Shown: in pieces, positions 1 through 8,796 of the stretch
How the letters are laid out: every line of letters starts with the position of its first letter
How positions within the stretch are numbered: the first letter of the stretch is position 1
From: Aquidulcibacter sp.
GTDB lineage: Bacteria; Pseudomonadota; Alphaproteobacteria; Caulobacterales; Aquidulcibacteraceae
DNA: 37,984 nucleotides
Direction: 5' to 3'
Assembly (NCBI GenBank): GCA_027532555.1
Contig: JAPZTJ010000058.1
Coordinates: 1-37,984 of the forward strand
The notes under the pieces: model-generated
Seen by the model: the letters and a program-made list of their open reading frames with translations, nothing else
Database searches by the model: none
Told to the model about the DNA's origin: nothing
Program-made: the position numbers and the translations under genes

Positions 1-138
1 CTTCGCGGCCCTTCGGGTCAACAAACTCAAATGCTCCCGCCGCTTCGCAACACGCTACGATAAAACCGCCGCAAGCTATCTCGGCTTCACTCAAATCATC
101 GCCGCTCGCCTCTGGGTCAAGAGTTTGTCAACGTGACC
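1..138 (+). mobile_element. IS5-family transposase, C-terminal fragment at the window edge
   Basis: The frame starting at base 2 is open for 44 codons and stops with TGA at 134-136. It contains RRFATRYDKTAASYL and ends in WVKSLST, matching the usual C-terminus of IS5-family DDE transposases (NKLK..RR.ATRYDKTA..YL). Only this tail is in the window, so it is unclear whether the element is intact to the left. The outer end is probably near 138, because IS5-type stop codons often lie inside the terminal inverted repeat, and a TA follows at 139-140 that could be part of the target duplication. That boundary is inferred; the other end is not visible. The 180 bases from here to the receptor gene hold no ORF I can support. 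Confidence 0.75.
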
Positions 139-316
139 TAGTTCTAAAAAAACGAAGAACCATCGTGCGACAGTTTGGCAACAACCTGATCTATCTTTGT
201 CGTTTACCTGTCATTGAAGCGTTGACGATTTGTAATGTGCTGGTTAACTCTCGTGCTATTGCCTGAAAAAGCTGAGTCATAAAGCAACCGGGCAGGGGAC
301 AAATGGAGGTTCCAGT

Positions 317-3286
317 ATGAAAATTTCGATGACCCGCGAGCTCTTGCTTGCGAGCACTATTGTTGCAGGCCTCGGCTTTGCAGCGCCAGCATTCGCCCAA
401 ACGGCGGCTGCTACCGAAGAGAAGGCCGCTGAAGTCGTGGTTGTCACGGGTACGCGGATTTCTGCACCTGGCGTGCAATCCGCCAGCCCAATCACCTCAA
501 TCGGTGGCGCTGAGCTTCAGCTGAACCAAGTCGCGGAAGCTGAAAAGCTGCTCCGCGCTTTGCCATCCACGATCCCTGGTGACGGCGAAAACGTCAACAA
601 CGGCACCGCCGGTGTGACCACTGTCAACATGCGTGGCTTGGGTTCCCAACGGAACCTCGTCCTGATGGACGGCAAGCGCATGACCCCATACAACATCAAC
701 GGCCGCGTCGACATTTCGACCGTTCCACAAGCCATGTTGGAGCGCGTTGACATCCTGACCGGTGGTGCATCCACCGTGTATGGTTCGGACGCTATGTCTG
801 GCGTTATCAACTTCGTGCTGAAGAAGGACTTCGAAGGTATTGAAGTTGACCTGAAGCGTTCGATCACGGGCGACAATGACGGCCAAATCGTAACGGCTTC
901 GGTTGCAATGGGCGCTAACTTGGACGATGGCCGCGGTAACGTGGCAATGTCCATGAACTGGACCCAGCGCGACGCCGTGCTGTTGGCTGACCGTCCATTC
1001 GGTATCGTTGGTGTTGCATCGGCAGCGTCCGCAAACGGTGCTGGCTTGAGCGGTATTGCGCCTCCTCCTCCTGCAGGTTGCGGTGGCCCGAACGTTGTGG
1101 CCGTTGGTGGTTCGACCACCGGTATCCCAACCCGCATGACCTATATGGGCGGTGGCGGCCAGTTCCGCGATGATGGCACCTTGGGCACCAACTGCTCGGT
1201 GTTCAACTTCAACCCATATAACTATTACCAGACCCCACAAGAGCGTTACTCGGCAACCGCCATCGCTCGCTATGACATCAACGATCATGTTGAAGCTTAT
1301 GGCCGTGCGACATTTGCTGCGACCAACATTCGTCAGCAGATCGCACCATCGGGCGTGTTCGGTAACTTGTTCAACGTTCCTTTGAACAACCCATTCTTGT
1401 CGGCTCAGGCTCGTACAAAAATCATCTCAGAAGCTAATGCGTTCCGCGCAGGTGGCGGCAACACCACCGGCCGCTGGGTCGACGTGAACAACAACGGTGT
1501 GGTTGACGCGGCCGATACGCTGCAAATGTCCATCCGTCGTCGTACCGTTGAATTCGGTGAGCGTTCGACCACCTATGACAACAATACCTTCCAAATGGTG
1601 TTGGGTCTGAAGGGCGATCTTGGCAAGTTCTTGCCAGACTGGACTTGGGATGCTTCGGTTCAAATGGGCCAAGCAGACCGTAGCAACATCTCGGCTGGCT
1701 ACACCAACGTAGCTAACTTCCAGAACGCTTTGAACGCAACCAGCACGACCTTGTGCGCGAATGGCGACTCTGCTTGCGTCCCCATCAACGTATTCGGCGG
1801 TTTCGGCACCATCACCCCAGCCATGGCGAAGTATTCTTCGGCCGTTGCAATTGAACAGCAAAGCTACACCCAAAGCATCGCTGGTGCTTCGCTCGGTGGT
1901 CCTTTGCATGGCTTCCAAAGCCCAATGGCTGATAGCCCAGTCAACGTCGTATTCGGTTACGAATATCGCCGTGAAGAAGGCTCCACCACACCAGACGAAT
2001 GCTTGAAGCTGGCTCCTACCAGCTGCTTGGGTGGCGCTGGTGGTAACACCTTGCCAGTCGCTGGTGGTTACACCGTAAACGAAGTCTACACCGAAATCGG
2101 TGTGCCTTTGGTTGCAGGCAAGCCATTGTTTGAATCGCTCAGCTTGGAACTCGGCTATCGTTTGGCTGAATACTCGCTGACTGGTGAGAACACGACCTGG
2201 AAAGCTGGTCTTGATTGGGCTTTGACCGATCAATTCCGTTTCCGCGCCATGAAGCAAAAGGCAGCTCGCGCTCCAAACGTCGGTGAATTGTTCTCGCCAT
2301 TCACCACCGGTCTGCAAAACTCTGGTTCTGACCCTTGCTCCATTGCACAGCCAGTTGCACAGCGCACCGCCGCTTTGCGCGCTTTGTGCCAATCGACTGG
2401 TCAAGCAGCAGGTGACGTTTGGAATGTTCAAGACATCGTTGCCGGCCAAGTTGGTACCTTTGAAGGTTCCGACCCAAGCCGTCCACCGAACCCAGAAGAA
2501 GGTGATACCCTCACAGTTGGTTTCGTCTGGCGTCCAGACCTCGGTGGCTTCTTGAAGAACACCGCTGTCACGCTTGACTACTATGACATTAAGATCACCG
2601 ACACGATTGGCCTCGGCCAACCACAAGAAGTGCTCGATGGCTGCTACAAGCAAGGCATCCAGTCCTTCTGTTCGCTGATCGTTCGTATCAACGGCGACAT
2701 CGCGACCCCAGGCGCTGGTATCAAATTGTTGACCACCAACTTGGATTATCAGCAAGCTGCTGGTTACGAAGTTGGCATCAACACCGGCTTTGATCTGGAA
2801 AGCTTGGGTCTCGACAGCAAGTGGGGTTCGGTCCGCGTTTCGTACAACGCGAACTACTACACCATCAACGAGTCCCGCACGACGAAAGACTCCGACATCA
2901 TCGACTGCAACGGCCTCTATGGCTCGAGCTGCGATCCAACCCACCAGTTCCGTTCGGTGCAGCGCACCACATGGTCTGTTGGTGACTTCCAGTTGTCCTA
3001 CAACTGGCGTCATTTCGCTGCGATCGAGTTGGAAGAGACTTTGAAGCCAGGTATCTTTGATGCCTTCGAAAAGATCGAAGCTTATAACTACATCGATCTG
3101 TCGGCTTCTTGGGATGTGAACTCGGCTCTGTCGCTGACCGCATCGGTTGCTAACGTGTTCGACGAAGATCCACCAATCATCGGTAACGAAACTGGTACGA
3201 CTTCGTACAACTCGGGCAACACCTTCCCATCGAACTACGACGTTTTGGGCCGCGTCTATGCGCTCGGCATCAACGTGAAGTTCTGA
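317..3286 (+). CDS. TonB-dependent outer-membrane receptor
   Basis: This is a 989-residue outer-membrane active transporter that would import a large substrate using TonB-ExbBD energy. A clear signal peptide (about residues 1-27, ending APAFAQ) is followed by a TonB-box-like EVVVVTGTRI. A plug domain follows at roughly 45-170 (VNMRGLG, LVLMDGKRM, GGASTVYGSDAMSGVINFVLKKDF). A long beta-barrel ends in the terminal-strand motif YALGINVKF with a final Phe. The start is supported by GGAGG at 305-309. Extracellular-loop candidates include a Pro/Gly-rich stretch near residues 245-260 and several Cys pairs. The codon choice is strongly biased (CCA Pro, TTG Leu, GGT Gly, AAC Asn) compared with its neighbours, which suggests very high expression. 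The substrate cannot be read from sequence. A strong terminator follows. Confidence 0.96.
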   Translation: MKISMTRELLLASTIVAGLGFAAPAFAQTAAATEEKAAEVVVVTGTRISAPGVQSASPITSIGGAELQLNQVAEAEKLLRALPSTIPGDGENVNNGTAGVTTVNMRGLGSQRNLVLMDGKRMTPYNINGRVDISTVPQAMLERVDILTGGASTVYGSDAMSGVINFVLKKDFEGIEVDLKRSITGDNDGQIVTASVAMGANLDDGRGNVAMSMNWTQRDAVLLADRPFGIVGVASAASANGAGLSGIAPPPPAGCGGPNVVAVGGSTTGIPTRMTYMGGGGQFRDDGTLGTNCSVFNFNPYNYYQTPQERYSATAIARYDINDHVEAYGRATFAATNIRQQIAPSGVFGNLFNVPLNNPFLSAQARTKIISEANAFRAGGGNTTGRWVDVNNNGVVDAADTLQMSIRRRTVEFGERSTTYDNNTFQMVLGLKGDLGKFLPDWTWDASVQMGQADRSNISAGYTNVANFQNALNATSTTLCANGDSACVPINVFGGFGTITPAMAKYSSAVAIEQQSYTQSIAGASLGGPLHGFQSPMADSPVNVVFGYEYRREEGSTTPDECLKLAPTSCLGGAGGNTLPVAGGYTVNEVYTEIGVPLVAGKPLFESLSLELGYRLAEYSLTGENTTWKAGLDWALTDQFRFRAMKQKAARAPNVGELFSPFTTGLQNSGSDPCSIAQPVAQRTAALRALCQSTGQAAGDVWNVQDIVAGQVGTFEGSDPSRPPNPEEGDTLTVGFVWRPDLGGFLKNTAVTLDYYDIKITDTIGLGQPQEVLDGCYKQGIQSFCSLIVRINGDIATPGAGIKLLTTNLDYQQAAGYEVGINTGFDLESLGLDSKWGSVRVSYNANYYTINESRTTKDSDIIDCNGLYGSSCDPTHQFRSVQRTTWSVGDFQLSYNWRHFAAIELEETLKPGIFDAFEKIEAYNYIDLSASWDVNSALSLTASVANVFDEDPPIIGNETGTTSYNSGNTFPSNYDVLGRVYALGINVKF

Positions 3287-3311
3287 TCTGATATTTCAGA
3301 TTGAAACATGG

Positions 3312-3344
3312 CGGCGGGTCCTTCGGGACCCGCCGTTTTTGTTT
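3312..3344 (+). terminator. Intrinsic terminator after the TonB receptor
   Basis: A perfect 10-bp GC-rich stem (3312-3321 with 3326-3335) closes a TTCG tetraloop. Five T residues, then GTTT, follow directly. It lies 25 bases after the receptor stop codon and 60 bases before the next start, so most receptor transcripts should end here. Confidence 0.93.
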
Positions 3345-3404
3345 GCATGGCCCATGCTTGCGTCCCCCCGATGATGGTTTCATAAAGCGGGGAGGGGGTA
3401 ATGC

Positions 3405-4652
3405 ATGACCGCACAGATTGATGCTTTGGTAGCGCAAGCCGAGATGGCCGCCGGCGAAGGCCGATGGGCTGATGCAGAGCGTCTGTGGGGTGATGTGGCA
3501 AAAGCTGCACCCGATCATGGTTTGGCGCTGCACCGCCTCGGTATTCATGCTTTCCAGCGTGGTGCCTACTTAGAGGCTGAAGCCGCCTTAGCGCGGGCTT
3601 GTACGTTAATCCCGCAAGATCCGATGGTCGCCCTGATGCTGGCCAATGCCCGACGTGAGTTGGGCCAAATTGAAGGTGAGTTTGCAGCCCTGCAGCTCGC
3701 GTTGTCGGCAGATGCCTATTTCTACCCCGCGCTTCTGGCAAAGGGTGCCCTTTATGAGCGCCAAGGCCGATTGAAGCTGGCGGCTGTCACCTACCGCAAC
3801 GTGCTGAAGATTGCGCCACCAGAGGCCCATTGGCCGCCTAGCCTAGCGCCTGGGCTATCCCGGGCAGCAAAGATCGTTCGTGACTATCAAGAGGCGTTTG
3901 CTATTACCCTGTTTGAGGCAGTCGGTGGGGCAGGGGGCCTGTCTGGCCAATGGCAGGAAGCCATCTCGATTATGTCGGGCCAAACTAAGCCCTATCATGC
4001 GGATTGTAACCAGCTTCAAGTACCGCGCTTGCCAGCCATTCCATTTTTTGATCCCAAGGACTTTTCCTGGGTGCCTGGCATTGAAGCACAGACCGCCGCG
4101 ATAACCGAAGAGCTAAAGTCCGCCTTAGAGCGCCAGCAAGATGCCTTCCAGCCTTATATCGCTTACAAGCCCGGCGATCCTGTCAATCAATGGGCGGAGC
4201 TCAATCACTCGCAGCGCTGGAGCAGTCTGTCGCTGTGGCGCGGCGGCGTTCGCGATGAGGCCAATCTGGCAGCCTGTCCGAAAACGGCGGCAGCTCTTGA
4301 AGAAGTTGAGATGGCCGAAATTGGGGGGCTCTGTCCCAATGCGATGTTCTCAGCCCTTGCACCCCACACCGAAATCCCACCCCATCATGGCGAGACCAAT
4401 GCCCGCCTTGTGGTGCATCTGCCTTTAGTGGTGCCCAATAACTGCCTCTATCGCGTTGGCTTTGAGCAACGCCGTTGGGAAGTTGGCAAAGTTCTGATCT
4501 TTGATGATACACTTGAGCATATGGCGCGCAATGACAGTGATGAATTGCGCGTCGTATTGATCTTTGACGTCTGGAACCCGCTCCTCTCGCGGGAAGAGCG
4601 GGCTCTCGTTCAAACGCTTACCCAAACGGCCCGCCAATTCGCGATGGAGTAG
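3405..4652 (+). CDS. TPR-containing aspartyl/asparaginyl beta-hydroxylase-family protein
   Basis: This 415-residue protein has TPR-like helical repeats in the first 140 residues (for example RWADAERLWGDVAKAAPDHG and YLEAEAALARACTLIPQDP). Its C-terminal half is an Asp/Asn beta-hydroxylase-type double-stranded beta-helix. The expected two-His iron site is visible: H327 in IPPHHGETN and H372 in DTLEHMARN, with RLVVHLPL between them. The family uses Fe(II) and 2-oxoglutarate. No signal peptide is seen, so it is probably cytoplasmic. GGGAGGGGG just upstream supports the start. It follows a TonB receptor, an arrangement common in alphaproteobacteria, but a terminator separates the two genes. Its target protein or metabolite is unknown. 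It ends 12 bases from the convergent sppA. Confidence 0.9.
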   Translation: MTAQIDALVAQAEMAAGEGRWADAERLWGDVAKAAPDHGLALHRLGIHAFQRGAYLEAEAALARACTLIPQDPMVALMLANARRELGQIEGEFAALQLALSADAYFYPALLAKGALYERQGRLKLAAVTYRNVLKIAPPEAHWPPSLAPGLSRAAKIVRDYQEAFAITLFEAVGGAGGLSGQWQEAISIMSGQTKPYHADCNQLQVPRLPAIPFFDPKDFSWVPGIEAQTAAITEELKSALERQQDAFQPYIAYKPGDPVNQWAELNHSQRWSSLSLWRGGVRDEANLAACPKTAAALEEVEMAEIGGLCPNAMFSALAPHTEIPPHHGETNARLVVHLPLVVPNNCLYRVGFEQRRWEVGKVLIFDDTLEHMARNDSDELRVVLIFDVWNPLLSREERALVQTLTQTARQFAME

Positions 4653-4664
4653 ACGCGGGAGGGT

Positions 4665-6425
4665 CTAGTGCACCCGCATCGGTTCGCTCATCCTAGGCCC
4701 TCTTGCTTGGGAGGCTTCGTTCAAGATCTGGGACAGACGCTCATCACCGACCAAGGCACCAATCACGGTCGCTGCGCGGGCGGTGACCTTTGCGTTTTCA
4801 GCACTGGCCCCAAAGGCACGACTGAGGGCCGTCAATGGGTCATCAACGCCGGGATAGCTCCGCAAAGTGATGCTGTCCTTCGCTTCAATCTTGGCTAAAG
4901 CTTTGGCTTTCAAGATCGCTGTGCGCAGGCCACCAATCTGATCAACGAGGCCTAAGTCTTTGGCTTCATTGCCTGTCCAAACGCGGCCTTTGGCAATCTC
5001 TTGCACGCGGGACAAAGGGAGTTTCCGGCCAGCGGCGACTTTGCCCGTAAAGTCCTCATAAATGCGTGTCACCGCCGCATTCATCGCTGCCTTCTGGCTA
5101 TTGGTGTAGGGCGCAGCGGGGGAGTAGGCGCTGACGAAATTCCCGCCCGTTTGGATCGAAGCAATATTGGCACCTGTATAGCGATTGAGTGCGTCATTGA
5201 TCACAAACTTGCCATTGAATACCCCAATGGAGCCAGTGAGGGTCGACGGCATAGCGAGGATCGCATCCGCCCCGGCAGAGACATAATAGCCGCCAGAGGC
5301 AGCATAAGCCCCCATCGAGACCACAACGGGCTTGCCAGCTTTTTTCGCCCGTTCAATCGCGGCCCAAATTTGATCCGATGCGCTGGGGGAGCCACCTGGC
5401 GAGGAGACCCGGAAGACAATCGCCTTCACGGCATCATCATCGGTCGCATCGCGGATGGCTGCAGCAAAATCGTCGCTTGTAATATTGCTTTCTTGGGCGA
5501 ATGGGTCGCCGCTGCGTTCGCCCGTTATAATGGCCCCTTCACCCCCAACCAAAGCAATCACAGGTCCAGATGCAAGAGGAAGCTGATAGCTTGCAAGGTC
5601 AACGAATTGGGCCTTGTCCTTGCCGCCAGCCCGGGTAAGTGCTGACTCTCCAGCCTCTTCAGGCTGACCGATTTTGTCGATCAGCTTAGCCTGCAGCGCT
5701 GCTTCGGCAGACAAGGGCGCTTGGTCGAGAGCCGCTTTCATCGCTTCGACGGGCATTTTTCGGTCAAAAGCGGTAGACGCCAAGAAAGCATTGTAAATAC
5801 TGCCCAGCATAGCCGTTGTGGCTTCGCGATGCGGGGCATTGAAGGTCTTCTCGGTATAGGTGTTGACCGCGTTCTTATATTCTTTGAATTGTTCGAACTG
5901 GGGCAGAATACCGAATTTCTCCATAAAGCCGCCTAAGAACAATGTCTCGGCCACGATGCCAGTTGCGGCAAAGTCCGTCGTGCCTTGCATCCACAATTCA
6001 CTCGCGCCGGACACCGCCACATAGTTGGAGAGCGTTGGATATTCAAAGCCTTGCGCATGCACGATAACGAACTTACCCGTCGCCTTGAAGTCGATCATGG
6101 CTTGCCGAATTTCTTCTGCATGAGCGGGGGCCATGCCGCCTTCGCTGGCGCGCACAAACAAGCCTTTTACGCTGCCATCAGTCTCTGCTGCCTGCAGTTT
6201 CCGCACAATATCGACGACTGCGGTGCCGCCGGCAAAGCCTGCAAACGGTGAGCTGGGTGGTATGTCAGCAACCGGTCCGCGCAGATCAAGGCTCAACACG
6301 GTGTGCGAGGGGGTGACGGGCGCGCTGGAGCCGGCGACCGATGCCACCAAAATGATCGGGATCAGGATAAAGAATAAAACGAGGCCCAAAAAGACGCCTG
6401 CGATCGTAATAAAAAATTGCTTCAC
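4665..6425 (-). CDS. sppA: Signal peptide peptidase SppA, 67K type
   Basis: SppA is a membrane-bound Ser/Lys protease that degrades signal peptides left after secretion. About 586 residues match the long, duplicated form found in E. coli. An N-terminal membrane anchor (KQFFITIAGVFLGLVLFF) is followed by two ClpP-like halves. The general-base Lys is in EYKNAV (about K184) and the nucleophile Ser in YAASGGYYVS (about S377); STLTGSIGVF follows as in E. coli SppA. Two GTG starts are possible: the one at 6425 has GGAGG five bases upstream, while the one at 6437 overlaps that ribosome-binding site, so I chose 6425. The C-terminal tail after about residue 570 (SQARGPRMSEPMRVH) is not recognisable. 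Confidence 0.93.
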   Translation of the reverse strand: MKQFFITIAGVFLGLVLFFILIPIILVASVAGSSAPVTPSHTVLSLDLRGPVADIPPSSPFAGFAGGTAVVDIVRKLQAAETDGSVKGLFVRASEGGMAPAHAEEIRQAMIDFKATGKFVIVHAQGFEYPTLSNYVAVSGASELWMQGTTDFAATGIVAETLFLGGFMEKFGILPQFEQFKEYKNAVNTYTEKTFNAPHREATTAMLGSIYNAFLASTAFDRKMPVEAMKAALDQAPLSAEAALQAKLIDKIGQPEEAGESALTRAGGKDKAQFVDLASYQLPLASGPVIALVGGEGAIITGERSGDPFAQESNITSDDFAAAIRDATDDDAVKAIVFRVSSPGGSPSASDQIWAAIERAKKAGKPVVVSMGAYAASGGYYVSAGADAILAMPSTLTGSIGVFNGKFVINDALNRYTGANIASIQTGGNFVSAYSPAAPYTNSQKAAMNAAVTRIYEDFTGKVAAGRKLPLSRVQEIAKGRVWTGNEAKDLGLVDQIGGLRTAILKAKALAKIEAKDSITLRSYPGVDDPLTALSRAFGASAENAKVTARAATVIGALVGDERLSQILNEASQARGPRMSEPMRVH

Positions 6426-6550
6426 CCTGACCTCCACGGTGCCCGCGCCATCTGGTTCAAAAGACAGGCCGAGCAGGCACTCTAATCACACTTGGTGATA
6501 TAGGAAATCGAAGGCTTCGACTAGCGCCAGATACAAGGTCGACAATGTGT

Positions 6551-7870
6551 TCAGCGCCGCCCGTTCCTAAGCTGTCGAGCGACGGACTGGGCGGCCTTTT
6601 GGCCTTGTCGCCATGCGCCACCAACAGTGACCGCCAAAGGATCGTCACCGCCATCACCTGCGAAAAACAATCGATCTTCAACGGGTTGCGAATAGATTTT
6701 TCGGGCATTGGCATGGCCTACTGCCTGATGTGGGTACGAGCCAAGGGCAAGGGGATCTCCCTGCCAATTGGTGGAGCTTGAAGCACTTATGCGCGCTTGT
6801 GTCCCGATCACATTTTTGAGCACATCTAACGCAAAGGCCTCAAGCGCCGCAGAGCCTTCTGCGTGCAGGGCGCGCGACACGGGACCCGGAATCAGAGCCG
6901 TAATCATCCCTTTATCGGGTGCGCTCACCAGCGCATGGTACTGGCCTTGCTGGATATGGCTGTTGGAGAGGGCATATTCCGGCAGGTCTGGCATGGGCGC
7001 GGGCAGCAGCATGGCCACTTTTTCCAAGGCTCCCATAGGCAAGTTAGCCAGCGCGGTTTGCTTTGCGCTTGGGAGAGGCGGATCAAACCGGATTGTGCCG
7101 CGGGCCAGGACGCCTGTAGGCACCGTGATAATGACTTTTCTTGCAGTTAACTGCCCGAAATTTCCGATGGCGGTAACGCCATGGGTATCATTCCAGCGCA
7201 GCGTCGAAACGGGGCAGTTTAGACGAACATTCAACCCGCCTGATAAGCCCAGCACCAGTGGTCCCATTCCGTTTATCGGAATTAGGTCTTCGCCGGCCTC
7301 AAGATCGTAATAGCCCTGCAACGAGACCAAGCTCGGGTCTTCGCCCATTTCCACGGCAAAGATATTGGCTACATGGCGTTGCGCCGGGCTCGGATTGGGT
7401 AAGGTTGCACCCAAGGCCCGATCATTTAGGCGGGCAAAGGGCAGAAGCTGGCGCATTTCCCAGGCTGCTACGGCCTCTGTCGCGTCCTTCCAAGACGGAT
7501 TGGTACTTGGAGCTCCTTGATGAAAAATATTGCCATTGTCATAGCTGCTTTCCAGCAAGTCGATCCCTTTAGTTCGCGCCAAGGGCACTAAAGGGTTGGT
7601 TGCTTTGTTATGCAGCCAATAAGCGCCGCGATCAAACGAGCGGCCCAACGTTTGGGTGTCAGTATAGACACGACCGCCAATCCTGTTTCTCGCCTCCAAG
7701 ACTATGGCGCGAATGCCAGCCGACTTGAGCTGTCGAGCCGCTGAAATGCCCGCGACGCCAGCACCTATGATAATCACGTCCGTGTCGGTGACCGCTCCGG
7801 CCTGCGCCGAAAAAGCCAAGGTTGAAGCTGTAAGGCCCCCGACTAGGGCACGGCGGTGAAGATTGGTCAT
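6551..7870 (-). CDS. Flavin monoamine oxidase family protein, probably exported
   Basis: This FAD-dependent amine oxidase has about 439 residues. The Rossmann motif DVIIIGAGVAG (31-41) and the family GGRVYTD motif (65-71) are at the N-terminus. The C-terminal FAD-binding segment FFAGDGGDDPLAVTVGGAW also fits. The first 25 residues hold HRRALVGG and a short hydrophobic run ending AQA, which looks like a twin-arginine-type signal and suggests periplasmic location with bound FAD. ATG at 7870 has GGAG eight bases upstream and is preferred over the GTG at 7879. The substrate amine cannot be read off. The gene is divergent from a TetR regulator, with two palindromic operators between them. Confidence 0.88.
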   Translation of the reverse strand: MTNLHRRALVGGLTASTLAFSAQAGAVTDTDVIIIGAGVAGISAARQLKSAGIRAIVLEARNRIGGRVYTDTQTLGRSFDRGAYWLHNKATNPLVPLARTKGIDLLESSYDNGNIFHQGAPSTNPSWKDATEAVAAWEMRQLLPFARLNDRALGATLPNPSPAQRHVANIFAVEMGEDPSLVSLQGYYDLEAGEDLIPINGMGPLVLGLSGGLNVRLNCPVSTLRWNDTHGVTAIGNFGQLTARKVIITVPTGVLARGTIRFDPPLPSAKQTALANLPMGALEKVAMLLPAPMPDLPEYALSNSHIQQGQYHALVSAPDKGMITALIPGPVSRALHAEGSAALEAFALDVLKNVIGTQARISASSSTNWQGDPLALGSYPHQAVGHANARKIYSQPVEDRLFFAGDGGDDPLAVTVGGAWRQGQKAAQSVARQLRNGRR

Positions 7871-7883
7871 GAGCGGCACTCCA

Positions 7884-7937
7884 AAATATGAGATTAATCT
7901 CGTATTTGCAAATATGAGATAAGTCTCATATTGTCAA
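7884..7937. promoter_or_regulatory. Two tandem TetR-type operator dyads inside divergent promoters
   Basis: Dyad 1 (7884-7907) is a 24-bp palindrome centred on ATTAAT with a single mismatched pair. Dyad 2 (7911-7932) has perfect 9-base arms AATATGAGA / TCTCATATT around TAAG. Both start with AAATATGAGAT, and their centres are 26 bp apart. On the plus strand TTGCAA (7906-7911), a 17-bp spacer and TATTGT (7929-7934) form a plausible promoter for the tetR gene. On the minus strand a perfect TTGACA (7937-7932), 17 bp and TATTTG (7914-7909) form one for the oxidase. Dyad 2 lies across both promoters, so repression of both genes by the adjacent TetR protein is the likely reading. Confidence 0.75.
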
Positions 7938-7972
7938 TACGGCTAATCGCGATGCGCTAGGAGAGATAGCTG

Positions 7973-8587
7973 ATGACGGTTTTGATCGCCAAAACACCCA
8001 GCCAAGACCGGGGTCAGCGCCGAGTGGACCGGCTTTTGGATGCGGCAGCAGATTTGATTCTGGTGCATGGGGCCGAGGGACTTAGAATGGATATGGTCGC
8101 AAAGCATGCGGCCACTTCGCCGGGCTCGCTCTACCAATTCTTTCCTAATCGCGCTGCACTCTTGACGGCTTTAGCAGAAAGATATGGTGCCGTAATTGAA
8201 GCCATTGCAGAGAGAAATGTGCAGGGCCAAACAGCAAATCCGCCAGCGTCTATTGAGCAAGCGGCTCGTGATTTCCTCAAACCATTCTTGGCATTCTACG
8301 AAGCCAATCCTGCTTATGTCATTCTGACAGAAGCATCGGACCGAATCTTTGCGGGGACTGGCTATGCCTTTGGCGAAGATGACCAAGTTCTTCTTAAAAT
8401 AAAGGACTTGTTGCAACCTTTCATAGCGTCTGGCCATCAAACTCGGTTGGACACTGTTTGCAGACTGCTCATCACGACCACCCATGCGGCCATGGCAACG
8501 GCCGTTAAGCTGCCCACACCTGCTAAGCGGGACTGGGTGGCGGAGCTAGACACCTTGATTATTGGTTACCTGCGCTCGCTAATCTGA
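7973..8587 (+). CDS. TetR/AcrR family transcriptional regulator
   Basis: This 204-residue protein begins with a TetR helix-turn-helix domain (about 15-62). RVDRLLDAAADLILVHGAEG leads into MDMVAKHAATSPGSLYQFF, with the typical recognition helix ending LYQFFPNRAALL. The rest is a helical ligand-binding domain with no recognisable specificity. GGAGAGA just upstream supports the ATG. It is transcribed away from the flavin amine oxidase gene, and the intergenic region holds two dyads within overlapping promoters. Autoregulation and repression of the oxidase are therefore likely, with an amine or its aldehyde product as a possible inducer (inference). Confidence 0.92.
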   Translation: MTVLIAKTPSQDRGQRRVDRLLDAAADLILVHGAEGLRMDMVAKHAATSPGSLYQFFPNRAALLTALAERYGAVIEAIAERNVQGQTANPPASIEQAARDFLKPFLAFYEANPAYVILTEASDRIFAGTGYAFGEDDQVLLKIKDLLQPFIASGHQTRLDTVCRLLITTTHAAMATAVKLPTPAKRDWVAELDTLIIGYLRSLI

Positions 8588-8648
8588 GGCTTAGGTGGAG
8601 CGAAGGCAGTATTGAGGCTGGATGGCAGTGCTTATGTGATCAAAAGTC

Positions 8649-8677
8649 TTGCACCGCGGCCCAAGCGCGTCTATCTG
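8649..8677 (+). promoter_or_regulatory. Promoter of tRNA-Gln
   Basis: TTGCAC (8649-8654), a 17-bp spacer and TATCTG (8672-8677) form a sigma-70-type promoter. Its predicted start is a few bases before the mature tRNA 5' end at 8689. Confidence 0.6.
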
Positions 8678-8688
8678 CCTGCCTCTCT

Positions 8689-8763
8689 TGGGGTGTCGCC
8701 AAGCGGTAAGGCATCGGTTTTTGGTACCGACATTCCTAGGTTCGATCCCTAGCACCCCAGCCA
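8689..8763 (+). tRNA. tRNA-Gln(TTG)
   Basis: The 75-nt tRNA folds into a standard cloverleaf. The acceptor stem TGGGGTG / CACCCCA is at 8689-8695 and 8753-8759. The anticodon stem TCGGT/ACCGA carries loop TTTTGGT (anticodon TTG), and the T-arm contains GGTTCGATCC. The 3' CCA is encoded (8761-8763). It sits alone between tetR and the SOUL-domain gene. Confidence 0.96.
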
Positions 8764-8796
8764 CTCTTTCCGCCAATCATTGATCTTTGTGTTAAC

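Noticed and set aside
1427-3013. A 528-codon open frame on the minus strand under the TonB receptor
   Set aside because: It is antisense to a clear receptor gene, has no recognisable domain, and arises from the skewed codon use of the receptor.
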